The translations under genes and the position numbers were made by a program. Below the pieces are notes generated by a model. The model worked only from the letters and a program-made list of their open reading frames with translations. It ran no database searches and had not been told where the DNA came from. DNA of 64,000 nt from assembly GCA_905221605.1 (NCBI GenBank), contig CAJNDS010002427.1, positions 362,001 through 426,000 on the forward strand. Reading direction: 5' to 3'. The DNA is from Symbiodinium natans (taxonomy: Eukaryota; Sar; Dinophyceae; Suessiales; Symbiodiniaceae). Below, piece by piece: positions 1 through 9,000 of this stretch (within the stretch, counting starts at the first letter, position 1; each line of letters starts with the position of its first letter).

Positions 1-113
1 CTGGCATGTCCGTGAGAAGATTATGTTTGAAAGCGACAGATAGACACGTGGCCTCCACATGCATCCTTTCATATGTGTTGCTATACAAGAAACATGCTTA
101 GTGCACTTTAAGC

Positions 114-681
114 ATGCCTCCGAAGATTCCGAAAGCATGGCGTCAGCCTTGGAACACTCCCCGGGTGCGGACTGTGCAGCAGCCTCGTCTCCAAATTCCA
201 AACTTCGAGCTTCCGAAGGAAGAGATGGATGAGGAGGATGGTGAGTCCAGCTCGCCCACTGTCGATATAGTTTTGGAGGAGGCGGAGCTGTCGCCCATTC
301 CTGTGGTGGAGGCTCCTCCAGAGGAGGTGGAGGAGCCTGCTGTGGAGAGGCCTGGTGTGGAGGGTCCCCTCCTGTTGAGGAGAGTCCTCCAGCCCCGATG
401 GATGTGGCTCCTGAGGAGGATGAGGATGATGACTCCTGGGGCTGCTGGACATTGGCTGGTCGGCAGGAGGCATCGTCAAGTTCGTCCCGTTGGACTGATG
501 CACAGTGGAAGAGCTGGGACGAGTGCCAAGCCGCGGCCAACAAGAAGAAGAACAAGGGCCGGGCTCGTGTTCTTCACCTCTATGAGCGGAGGCAGGCCAT
601 GGAGCAGGCGGGCACCTGGGTCGGTGGAGCTCCTGATGAGGCAAGCAAGAAGGCCCGATTGGAACGTGAGCGAAAGGAGGA
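114..681 (+). CDS. Acidic, then K/R-rich hypothetical protein, 5' part, with internal frame change
   Basis: Open from the ATG at 114 (MPPKIPKAWRQPW). The first ~80 residues are rich in P, E and V (VEAPPEEVEEPAVE). Around 345-390 the coding signal moves to another frame, which continues as PMDVAPEEDEDDDSWG, a serine run, then a basic helix-prone tail (KKKNKGRARVLHLYERRQA). The change could be a short intron ending at the AG near 391, or a small indel in the G/C-rich stretch 360-372. The apparent TAA at 683 is better read as part of a donor, GGA|GTAAGC, after 681, because the next exon continues the frame well. No domain is recognised. The W-x-x-A-Q-W pattern and E/P composition are common in dinoflagellate hypothetical proteins. 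Confidence 0.45.
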
Positions 682-791
682 GTAAGCAGCCATGCGAGGA
701 TATGTCCTAATTACATACATATATATCAGACATATGCTACCCGCTGCAAGGAATTCTGGCTGCTTACTCCTCCTTCTTGCTCTTTATACAG

Positions 792-840
792 AGCCGTCGA
801 GGTCTATGCATGCACAGCTGCCCTCTATCCTGCAAAGTGA
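792..840 (+). CDS. Last exon of the upstream hypothetical gene
   Basis: A long pyrimidine tract (CTCCTCCTTCTTGCTC) ends in TATACAG at 791, giving a strong 3' splice site. Joined to the donor after 681 (intron of 110 nt, GT-AG), the frame continues KEEAVEVYACTAALYPAK and stops with TGA at 838-840. Use of both signals removes the stop at 683 and gives a natural C terminus. Inference from splice signals only. Confidence 0.4.
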
Positions 841-862
841 AACGATTCGCCCGCGGTTTAAG

Positions 863-1007
863 TTAAGGGTTTAGGGTCCATAGGGTTTGGGGTTTGGGGT
901 TTCGGGTTTGGGGTTTATGGTTTCCGGTTTGGGCTTTGGGCTTTAGGGCTTGGGGTTGAGGGGTTGGCTTAAGGGTTGAGGGTTTAGGGTTTCGGGCTTG
1001 AGGTTCA
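863..1007 (+). repeat. Degenerate telomere-type tract, TTTAGGG orientation
   Basis: The + strand is G-rich with many variants of GGGTTTAGGG and GGGTTTGGGG. It faces the CCCTAAA tract that begins 26 bp further on, so the two are head to head. Confidence 0.85.
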
Positions 1008-1032
1008 TCTGTGGTTGCTGTGGCTGCCGGAG

Positions 1033-1371
1033 CACCAAACCCAAACCCCAAACCCCGACGCCCAACCCCAAACACCAAACCTTGGAGCTCGAAGCTTAAG
1101 CCTACTCACACCCCCAAGCCACCCCGACTTGGAAACACCTACACCCTCAACCCTCAACATCCCTCAACCCTAAACCCTTAACCCTAAATCCCGAACCCCT
1201 AAACCGTAAACCCTAAACCCTGCACCCTAGACCCTAAACCCTAGACCCGAAACCCAAAACCTTAAACCCCAAACCCTAAACCCTAAACCCTAAACCCTAA
1301 ACCCTAAACCCTAAACCCTACACCCTAAACCCTAAACCCTAAGCCCGAAACCCTAGACCCCAAACCCAAGC
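1033..1371 (+). repeat. Telomere-type tract, CCCTAAA orientation
   Basis: Degenerate C-rich units lead into an almost perfect CCCTAAA array at about 1270-1340, then degenerate again. With the preceding tract it forms (TTTAGGG)n-spacer-(CCCTAAA)n. Confidence 0.9.
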
Positions 1372-1448
1372 CTAAAGGCTTGAAGGTAAAACCCGCACAC
1401 TGAATTCCACACGTTCGCGAGGATCTGGCTGTCTTCGTGGGCTGCAAA

Positions 1449-1469
1449 GAGCCTCCACTGTGGAGGCTC
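1449..1469. repeat. Perfect short palindrome
   Basis: The core GCCTCCACTGTGGAGGC, extended by GA/TC on the two sides, is a perfect 10-bp-arm palindrome with a single central base. The same core recurs at 2011-2027 in inverted form. Confidence 0.8.
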
Positions 1470-1598
1470 CGGGCGGGACCTCGCCTTCCTCTTCGGGCTT
1501 CTGGTGGGTTTATCTTGCCTTGTCCGGTTTTGCTTCTGGGTGGATGTTTTGCTCACAGACTGTACTCAGCCTGCCAACCGTTCTTGTCCGACAAAGCA

Positions 1599-1650
1599 CC
1601 CGTTAAAAACTGTTAAAAAAGAAACTTTTTTTAACAGTTTTTTTAACGGG
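1599..1650. repeat. A/T-rich inverted repeat
   Basis: The left arm starts CCCGTTAAAAACTGTTAAAA and the right arm ends AACAGTTTTTTTAACGGG. The arms pair over about 22 bp with a few slips around a GAAAC centre. A weaker relative follows at 1681-1728 (GTGTTAAAG / TTTTTTCACAG). Confidence 0.75.
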
Positions 1651-1749
1651 CCTGCACCTCTTGTTTTGCTACAAAACATGGTGTTAAAGAAAGTGTTAAA
1701 AAAAGTTTTTTTCACAGTTTTTAAACGCCTGCAGCCCCGCACGAGGCCT

Positions 1750-1945
1750 GGGCGAAAGATGGCTGGTGCCTGCAGGACACAGGCCAGCGTTTTCTGGGGT
1801 TTCTGTAGGGTTTTAAGGGCTTCTCAAAGGGGCCAGGGTTTCTTTGGGGTTTGCTGTCTGTTAAGGGTGTTGGGTGTCTTTAAGGTTGTGGGCTTCTTTG
1901 GGGTTAAGTTTTTGTGGAGGCTTCAGGCCATCCTTGGGGGTGTGT
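1750..1945 (+). repeat. Diverged GGGTTT-rich DNA
   Basis: Many GGGTTT, GGGTTTCT and TTTAAGG words suggest a decayed TTTAGGG tract. It produces a long but meaningless G/F/V-rich open frame. Apart from this and the palindromes, nothing is recognised between 1372 and 2346. Confidence 0.4.
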
Positions 1946-2001
1946 GCGGGTTTGTGGTTGCTGCAGAACTTTGGACCGGCCGGGAGGCCTCTGCGATGGG
2001 A

Positions 2002-2036
2002 CCATGTCCAGCCTCCACAGTGGAGGCCGGACATGG
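2002..2036. repeat. 35-bp near-perfect palindrome
   Basis: CCATGTCC-a-GCCTCCAC and GTGGAGGC-c-GGACATGG are 17-nt arms around one central A, with one mismatch. The inner part is the palindrome core seen at 1451-1467. Confidence 0.8.
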
Positions 2037-2346
2037 CTGAGGGAAGCGACAATCCGAACACAGAAGCACACGCGACTTAAAGAATCCTCTTAGCTGCTGC
2101 ACCCGTTCCTGCTTCCTGTCCGTCCAGGCTGACAACAGCGACATCGACTGTAGCCGGCCTGCGAAAACAGGAGCCTAGGCTGCTGCATGTGCATGTGCAA
2201 GGGTCGACGGTGCTCTGCTCTCATTGGTCCCACGAAAACCATTCTAAATGTTCTAAATGATGCATGACATTTGCTGCTGCAGCCTTTTGCATTCGGTTCG
2301 AATTGTGTGGATCTGTCGTGCCCCTGCTCGCTTTCCTTTGGGAGAC

Positions 2347-3597
2347 ATGCCAGGCAAGAAGGCCCCGGCTGCCGTCAAGAGTGCTTCGAAGCCCACCAAA
2401 AAGGCACAGCAGTCACCCATGAAGGCAGCAAAGAACCAGGCCCAGACCAAAGCATCCCCCAGCACCAAGCCCAGCACAAGCAAGACCGTGGAGAGGAAGG
2501 ACGTCAGTAGGTTTCTCAGCGGCCTGGGCTACAAAGCCACCACCAAGGCCGAGGATGCCACCCATGCCCAGCAGCTGCTGCAGGATGCTTGGTGTGGATT
2601 TTTCGAAGGGTCTTTTGCCGAAGCATTTGTGCCTTTTCACGAAAGCTCGCCCCAGTCCCGTGTCGTGCATGCATGCTGATTCAATCAACCAAGAACTATC
2701 ACGAGATGGATTCCCAGGGGAAAAAGAACTTGGTGGCCACATACATGGAGAAAGGCGGGATAAAAAACTTAGAGTGGGTGCCCAGCTACTTTGAGTCCTC
2801 CGAGACGCTGAACACAGATTTGGTGGAAGCAGAAAAAGGGTATTACACGGCGGCGAAGGTGCTGAGCTTCCAGGGCTTTGTCGTGGGCCAAAACCTGGCC
2901 CCGGACAGATCCAGTGCTGTCCTGCAGGCACTCTTGGAAGAGAATTGGCAGGCCAATGGCTTGGACAAAAACGATCCCGAACTCGCGCAGGAGAACTCGG
3001 CATGCCCCGAGCTCAAGAAGTACTTTTACATTCACTCTGTCCAGAAGGATATCGCTGCGAGCACACACAAGACCTCCTTGCACCAGAGCGCCGACTTGAA
3101 GCACCAGGGCCTAAAGGCCGTGCTGGACAAGAAGGGCTCCGATGGTCCTGCAGTGAAGCTGGAAAACCCGGGCTTCACAGAGCTCAAGGCCAGGCAGACT
3201 GTTCAGCAAAGCGGCAAAAGCAAGACGGAGAAAGACAGAGCTGAATCTCGTGAAGGACCTCCTCGCCGAGCTGGAGCTGAAGAACGGCAAGAACACCTAC
3301 GACGATGTCTTGAAGGAGGGCAGCAAGCACTGTGACTCGGCCGACGACTTCTTGAAGAAGTGCCGGGATGCGAATGGAAAGATCAATGGCATGTCCTTGG
3401 AGACCCCTCCGAAAGAAGTGGAGGAGCAGCTCGACAGCACCAATGGCAACATCCAGATGGCGATCGTGCATTGCGAGGGCCTGAAAGCATTCAAGAATCG
3501 ACTGAAAGTGGGACGTGCAAATGGTGAGTACACCAGAAGCATTCATTTCCCACGACGGCAACCAGAAGGGACGTGCAAAGGCATTCATTTCCCTTAA
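2347..3597 (+). CDS. Lys/Ala/Pro-rich N-terminal hypothetical protein with one intron and one frameshift
   Basis: The start is ATG 2347 (MPGKKAPAAVKSASKP), a basic low-complexity N terminus, followed by a conserved-looking segment LGYKATTKAEDATHAQQLLQ. A 110-nt intron (2584-2693, CAG|GATGCT...CCAAG) with a GA donor keeps the frame and joins to NYHEMDSQGKKNLVATY. The protein then runs through LEWVPSYFESSETLNTD and about 150 further residues. Near 3240 the frame moves by one nucleotide, and coding continues as LNLVKDLLAELELKNGKN to about 3520. The stop is at 3595-3597. I believe this resembles a multi-copy dinoflagellate protein of unknown function. The frameshift means either a pseudogene or a sequence error. 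The end after 3520 is unreliable because of a local duplication. Confidence 0.5.
3509..3591 (+). repeat. Local direct duplication
   Basis: GGGACGTGCAAA followed closely by GCATTCATTTCCC occurs twice in succession. The first copy has an extra segment containing GGTGAGT between the two words. The duplication sits at the 3' end of the preceding coding region. Confidence 0.7.
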
Positions 3598-5424
3598 GGC
3601 CACCGACCCTGTCAGTAAACAGGGCGGGGTAAAGAGCAGATCAACCCAAAGCGCTCGTGAGCAGCAAGCCGAAGCAACGCAGACACTGCAAGCTGAAGCA
3701 GTGCGGCCCCACACTCTGGTCATTTCCTCCCAGAGACGTATAAGGCCCAGAGTTGCGGACTAGACAACTGCGAGGGTTTTCTGCTGCCTAGGTGCAGCAA
3801 CTCCCCTCCGACTGTGCCCCACCCAAGATCTGTGGCTACAGGTAAGGCACACCCGGCCAACCTTACCTGAGGTCTAGGGGCCCTAGATTGCACAGCCGCT
3901 CCCACCCTTGCGGGTGGACAGTTGCCTCTATGCCGGCGCCAACCAACATTAGGACCGGCAGCATTGGATCGATTGTGAGATTGAGAGGGAGCATCCCATC
4001 AGGCGGATTGACAATACAGAGGCGCCTACTAAAGTAAGACCCTACCAGGACCGGATGCGCCTCTACCATGTGCTCAAAGGAGGGGAAGGCAACAGCAATA
4101 AAGACCGTGCCAACAGGCCAATCAACAAGAAAGCTGACTAGAGGGACAGCAAAAGTCAGTCCCTGGACAACTACTTGGATTTGCACCAGATTGAGATCAA
4201 AGTCGGAAGGCCATGTTTTCCAGGAGGAGCGGAAGAAGTTCAGCGCCTAGTTGGGTAGAGTCGAGGAGGTACCACTCTCCGTGCGTGTAGGGTGAGCAAC
4301 ACATGGTGTACTTGAGCATACATCCAAACTCGAGTCCAACTTCAACGAGGACGAAGGTGGCGATTTGGCCAACGAAGGCACAGGTCGCACCAAGACCCTG
4401 TTCGTGAAAGGCGCAGGCCGGTTGGGTGGTGAACTGGTACTCTTGCACTCGTGGCGCACCGGTGCCATTCTCGGCTGGGAGGGGCCCAGAGGGGCGAACG
4501 CCAGGCCAAAAACCATGGTGGGTGGCACGAGCAAGCAGGGTGGGAGGTGACCTTTGGTATGCGAGAAGAGGTGCATGAAGACGGAAAACAGGCAGACAGG
4601 ACAGCGAGCTCAACCGAAGGAAAAACACCTCGTAGCTGCCCAGGGTGGTAGTGGCAATTCTGCAAGATGCATGCAATGTTACCGGGAGCGCAATTATATA
4701 CGCCTGTCCGATGTGGCCAGCAAGTACATTGTGCCACGCCACACTCACTGAACCCATAGCGCGCAGAGTTTGCAACCCCCATTGCTGCCACTCAAGGCAT
4801 CCGCATCCATCTATCTCCCTTAACTGGAGGGCAAGTCCCTTGGACCAACAGCGGTGGATAAGCTGGAGAGCAGCCCCAACCAATTCGGAGGACTTTACAT
4901 CGCATCCAAGTGTGCACGAATGGAGACCGTGCCAGCCAGCTGCATAATGCAAAAGGCGATACTGGACTCCACGGTGCAGAATTTGTTGTCATACGAGAAG
5001 AGGCAGGGCGAAGTATGGATGGAAGAGCCAAGAATCTTCCTAAGATGATCCGGCGCCAGATCCAGACAGAAGGCCATTGCGCGAGTTAAGGGTCAGTGCT
5101 CCCATAACGAGCGCTTGAGCAAAATAACTGTCACGCATGTGCCAACTATATTCGGATGGGGAGGGGTAGATGATCACAATGTTAGCAGTGATCAAACAAC
5201 GAAGCAAATAACAGAGGAGCACGTAAAGGTACGAGTACCATAAGCGGCAATAAAGCCCACCGAGCACAAAGTACAGGGGGCAACCACACCCTCACTCAGT
5301 GGCCACATTGGCACATGGCTCCACTGTCTGCGAACAGATGGCCAAAGTGAGGTGGGTCCAGCCAGGGGCATTAAAGCCAATAACGTGGCTCTGGATCTAT
5401 TGTGTGAGAAGAAACAAGGAATGA
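3598..5424. other. No recognised gene; possible 3' flank of the retroelement
   Basis: Several medium-length open frames on the minus strand have hydrophobic stretches, but they are interrupted and change frame. No conserved motif, poly(A)/poly(T) tail or simple repeat marking the 3' end of the element at 5.4-19.2 kb was found. The boundary of the element therefore lies somewhere here or just above it. Confidence 0.4.
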
Positions 5425-6006
5425 CTACCACGGCCAAAAGAAGTGATAGGGGAATTGTTCACACTCACACAGTTCACGGGCAATGACTGTTGCTCTTGGC
5501 GTTAAGACCTGGAGTAATGCCTCTACCCTACCCCATCCAGTTTTGTGCCCGATTAAAGCCCCGACAACTCGTGAAGACCACTTGGGGGTCAAAGAAAAGT
5601 GCTCCGAAAATGATTGGGCAAGCGCACGTTCTCCAACGCACGAGATGGCACGGAGATTTGGTGCACTTATTTTCCATAGCATTGACACGGTAGCGCGAGG
5701 TTGAGTGGCAGCGTCCAGCCTTGCAATGACTTCAATGAGAGTCCATGCAAGTAGGAGTTTTTCCTCATCCAGATCTTCGACAATCTCGTGAATGATCAGT
5801 GGATTACCAAAGGAGACGCCTCGATATAAACGATCCTTATGGTACGGGGAAAGGGCTTCGTTCGACTTGCTTTCCTCTAAGAGAGCCACGAGGATCGCTC
5901 CCGCTGCAGCAGGGAGAACTGCGCGTTCGAAGTCAGCTGTGCTGGAATGACTACCAATGGCTTCATGGTAACGCCAAGCCAGGAGGCAGCGTGTGGCGGC
6001 CAGCAT
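5425..6006 (-). CDS. Possible small fourth ORF of the retroelement, 193 aa
   Basis: Open from ATG 6006-6004, 93 nt after the ORF-B stop, on the same strand but in another frame. The product is mostly helical in appearance, with acidic and leucine-rich stretches (EIVEDLDEEKLLLAWTLIEV), and ends in aromatic residues (PYHFFWPW). No domain is recognised. The position directly behind ORF-B suggests it is either an element-encoded accessory protein or 3' UTR sequence that happens to be open. A longer upstream reading has no ATG and runs into a stop at 6058-6060. Confidence 0.3.
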   Translation of the reverse strand: MLAATRCLLAWRYHEAIGSHSSTADFERAVLPAAAGAILVALLEESKSNEALSPYHKDRLYRGVSFGNPLIIHEIVEDLDEEKLLLAWTLIEVIARLDAATQPRATVSMLWKISAPNLRAISCVGERALAQSFSEHFSLTPKWSSRVVGALIGHKTGWGRVEALLQVLTPRATVIARELCECEQFPYHFFWPW

Positions 6007-6098
6007 GTTTGGTTGTGCCCGGGCGTTCACAACTGGTCTGAGCCAAAGATGCCGCCATCACGAAAGAGGGAGGGTGGTTAAAATGGGGACTACACGCA

Positions 6099-9000
6099 TC
6101 ACAACGAGGGGGGTGTTGCCCACAATCCCCTACGCGACACAGCTGTAACATCAACGCGTCTCCTTTTATCGTCTCTTTGCCTCTCGACCTCTAGTATATC
6201 CTGAACTTCCAGGATAAGGCGCTTGGACACCCTGTTGGTGGTTGCCTTTGGGCGCTTTGGGAGAGCAGGGCTATGACACGCGATACCCGCAGCGTTTAAC
6301 GCATCAACTGCCGCATTAAATTCACTCTTCGTGGTGGTAATAGCAAAGACATCTTGTAGGTTAGCAAATTCCTGGTTAGGTGTGACCTGTGGATGACAGT
6401 GCTGCCCCACCTGGATGAGCTGAACCAACGCTTCAGTAGTCCCTTCGATGAAGGGCGAAACTGCGTTTCTATTTTTGACGTACACCCCGTCATGTACCCA
6501 AAGCACTGTGCCTGTGCAGTACGGGAGCATTGCAGCGAGCCCTTTTCGCATTACGAAGCTTTCCGCAGCTTCAAGTGCAAAAGTTGCCCAATTCCTGTTG
6601 TTGACCCTTGCATCCGGTTGGTAAAAAGGGATTCCTTGCTGGATCATAACCTGGAGGGTAGCTTTGGCCTGCACCAAATGTGCAAGAAACCTTGCCAAGG
6701 CAGGGGGGATGGCATAAGCAGCAATACTACCTTCATAAACATGCCGAAGGAAAGCATTGCTGTCCATTCCAACTGCTCTTTGCAACAAGTGCTTGGTTTG
6801 CACTGTTTGTGCTTTGGGCGCGCGTGCAAGGTGACTACTAAATAGCTCCCTGGCTTCAAGCAACGTTGGGAGGGGTGGGTGAGTAGGGCTGTGACATGTA
6901 AGGAGGCGCAAAAGCGTATAATGCGCACCTTTCATGTCGATTTCAATTGCGTTCGGTCCGATGGCCAAGAAACGTGTTAGCCTTTTACTCGTTTGCCAGT
7001 GCCGTATGGCATAATATCTACCCTGTGGGTACAAAGATGGCCTTCGATACTGGACCAGCCCTGGCCACGTTGTATCAAGCTCGGGGGGAGGCTTGATCCG
7101 ATTGTAGAGGCAAAACCGCAAAAGCAGTTCCGGATTCCAAAGTGGGGGGGCTTCAAGAGAAATAGTTTCAGCTCCGGAATGCAAATCCTGTATAGCTTGC
7201 AGGTGCCATTGCTTGGAAGGCAACAGAATAGGCGGAAAGCACTCAGTGTTAATTTGCATATGAGGCTGACCCTCACCCGAGTCAAAGAAGACATCTTCAT
7301 GAAGGGGTGCTTCGTAGCGGAGACTGTTAGCAGCGATTCCTGCCAGGTGATCAGCGACTTTGTTGCCGACGCGAGGGACGTATGACCAATGCACTGTAAT
7401 GGGTGTGTGCGTTAACTTTTGCCACATGTTGTCCAGTCTTCGCACTAAGTCTTCCCTATGTAGTCTCAAGGCACCAGCAAAGTGCTTTACAATGTTGATG
7501 CAGTCGCCCTGAAGGATAACCTCCCTAATTTGATTGCTAGCAGCTAGAGATAATGCCTTGTCTAAGGTTGCGTCAGCGGCGCATATTTCCGCAAACATAG
7601 AATCTGGACAAGGCTGGAGTGGGATGGCAATCGTTTCAAGAATTACCGGGACTGGTCCGGGCGACCATACGATACCACCCGCACCACCGATACCTTCTTG
7701 CACGTGGCAGCTGCCGTCAAATTGAGCAACAAGGTGGGTATCTTTGACAGGTTTTAACTCAACAATAAGTGGAGTACCTGCAGGGATTGGCCTTAATGCC
7801 GTAACTTTAAGGTGCAGATTGCCGCAATGACACATTTTAGGCCATAGAGCAACATTAGGGACGCCAAGGGTCTGTTGATACATAGGTGCAAGCAAGTAAT
7901 GCTGTGCATCTAATGTTGCTAAGACATCCCCTATATTGGCATTCCTGGGGGAGACGGTAACACCTTGGGCGCTTGCTTTAATTAAGGCAGAAAGGGGATG
8001 CTTGACCTCAATATGGAGTCCTCCGTCGTTGCAACAGGGCTTGCAGCGTTCCGTGTCAACCCACCATGCCGGTAATGCTTTGGGAAGTAACATCCTCGGG
8101 ATGGTATTCCAAAGACGTGACGCGAGCTTGGGTATGTTACTGATGTGTTTTGCCCGTTGCGGTGTCTCACACCATCCAGGGTGCCAGGTGCATTGCTGTT
8201 CCATAGTATATCTTCTTATGGTCGCAATCCATGCTAATAGGACGGCACAGAATTTCTTGTCAATCCCTCCCTCAACATTGATCTTAGGAAGGGCAGTGTG
8301 ACACAGGGAGTCAAACGATGCAGTGCCAGCATATCCCAATGTGACTAGGACAATAAAGAGGGAGGCTTTGGTGACCACACAAGCCGTAAGCCAATGCTCT
8401 GTTGTGTTTGCTCCCAGCCCACAGAGCAGGCAGTGGCTTTGGATGAAAGTACACTGGTGCTCATTGGGTATAGCTGCTCTGTAAGTAATAGTTCTAGCCG
8501 GAGCACCAGGCATTGCCGCACATTGCAGGAGTGGTGCTTGGTTAACATCACAGCAAGGCAGCATGCAGCTGATGGCATGGGCAAGGTCATCAGGGCAGCT
8601 TTGGTTGAGATGACAGAGTTTGCAGACTGGCATGCTGCCGAACCCATTGTCATACCAGAGCTCTTTCCCTGTTTGTTTGCGTAGGCAGACTCTACATTGC
8701 TCGTCCCTAGAGGCATATTGCCTGTACACAAAATATGCATCGGCTTCTTCAACAATGGCCCATCTAAGTGCGTAGCAACGAGTGACATCCGAAGCCACGT
8801 TCTTTGGCGGGAGGTTTAGCGCAAGCAAAATGGCACATAGCTGTCTCTCATGTGCATGGTTCGCAACTTTTTGTCGAAGATATCCTTGCGCCTGAACACA
8901 AGCAGCATTGCGCAACACTGCTCTAAGCGCAATTTGCGCCTGCTTGAGCTTGCGACCGCCTGAGTGAGGGCTCACTCGAGGCAGCGCAGCAGATAGGGCA

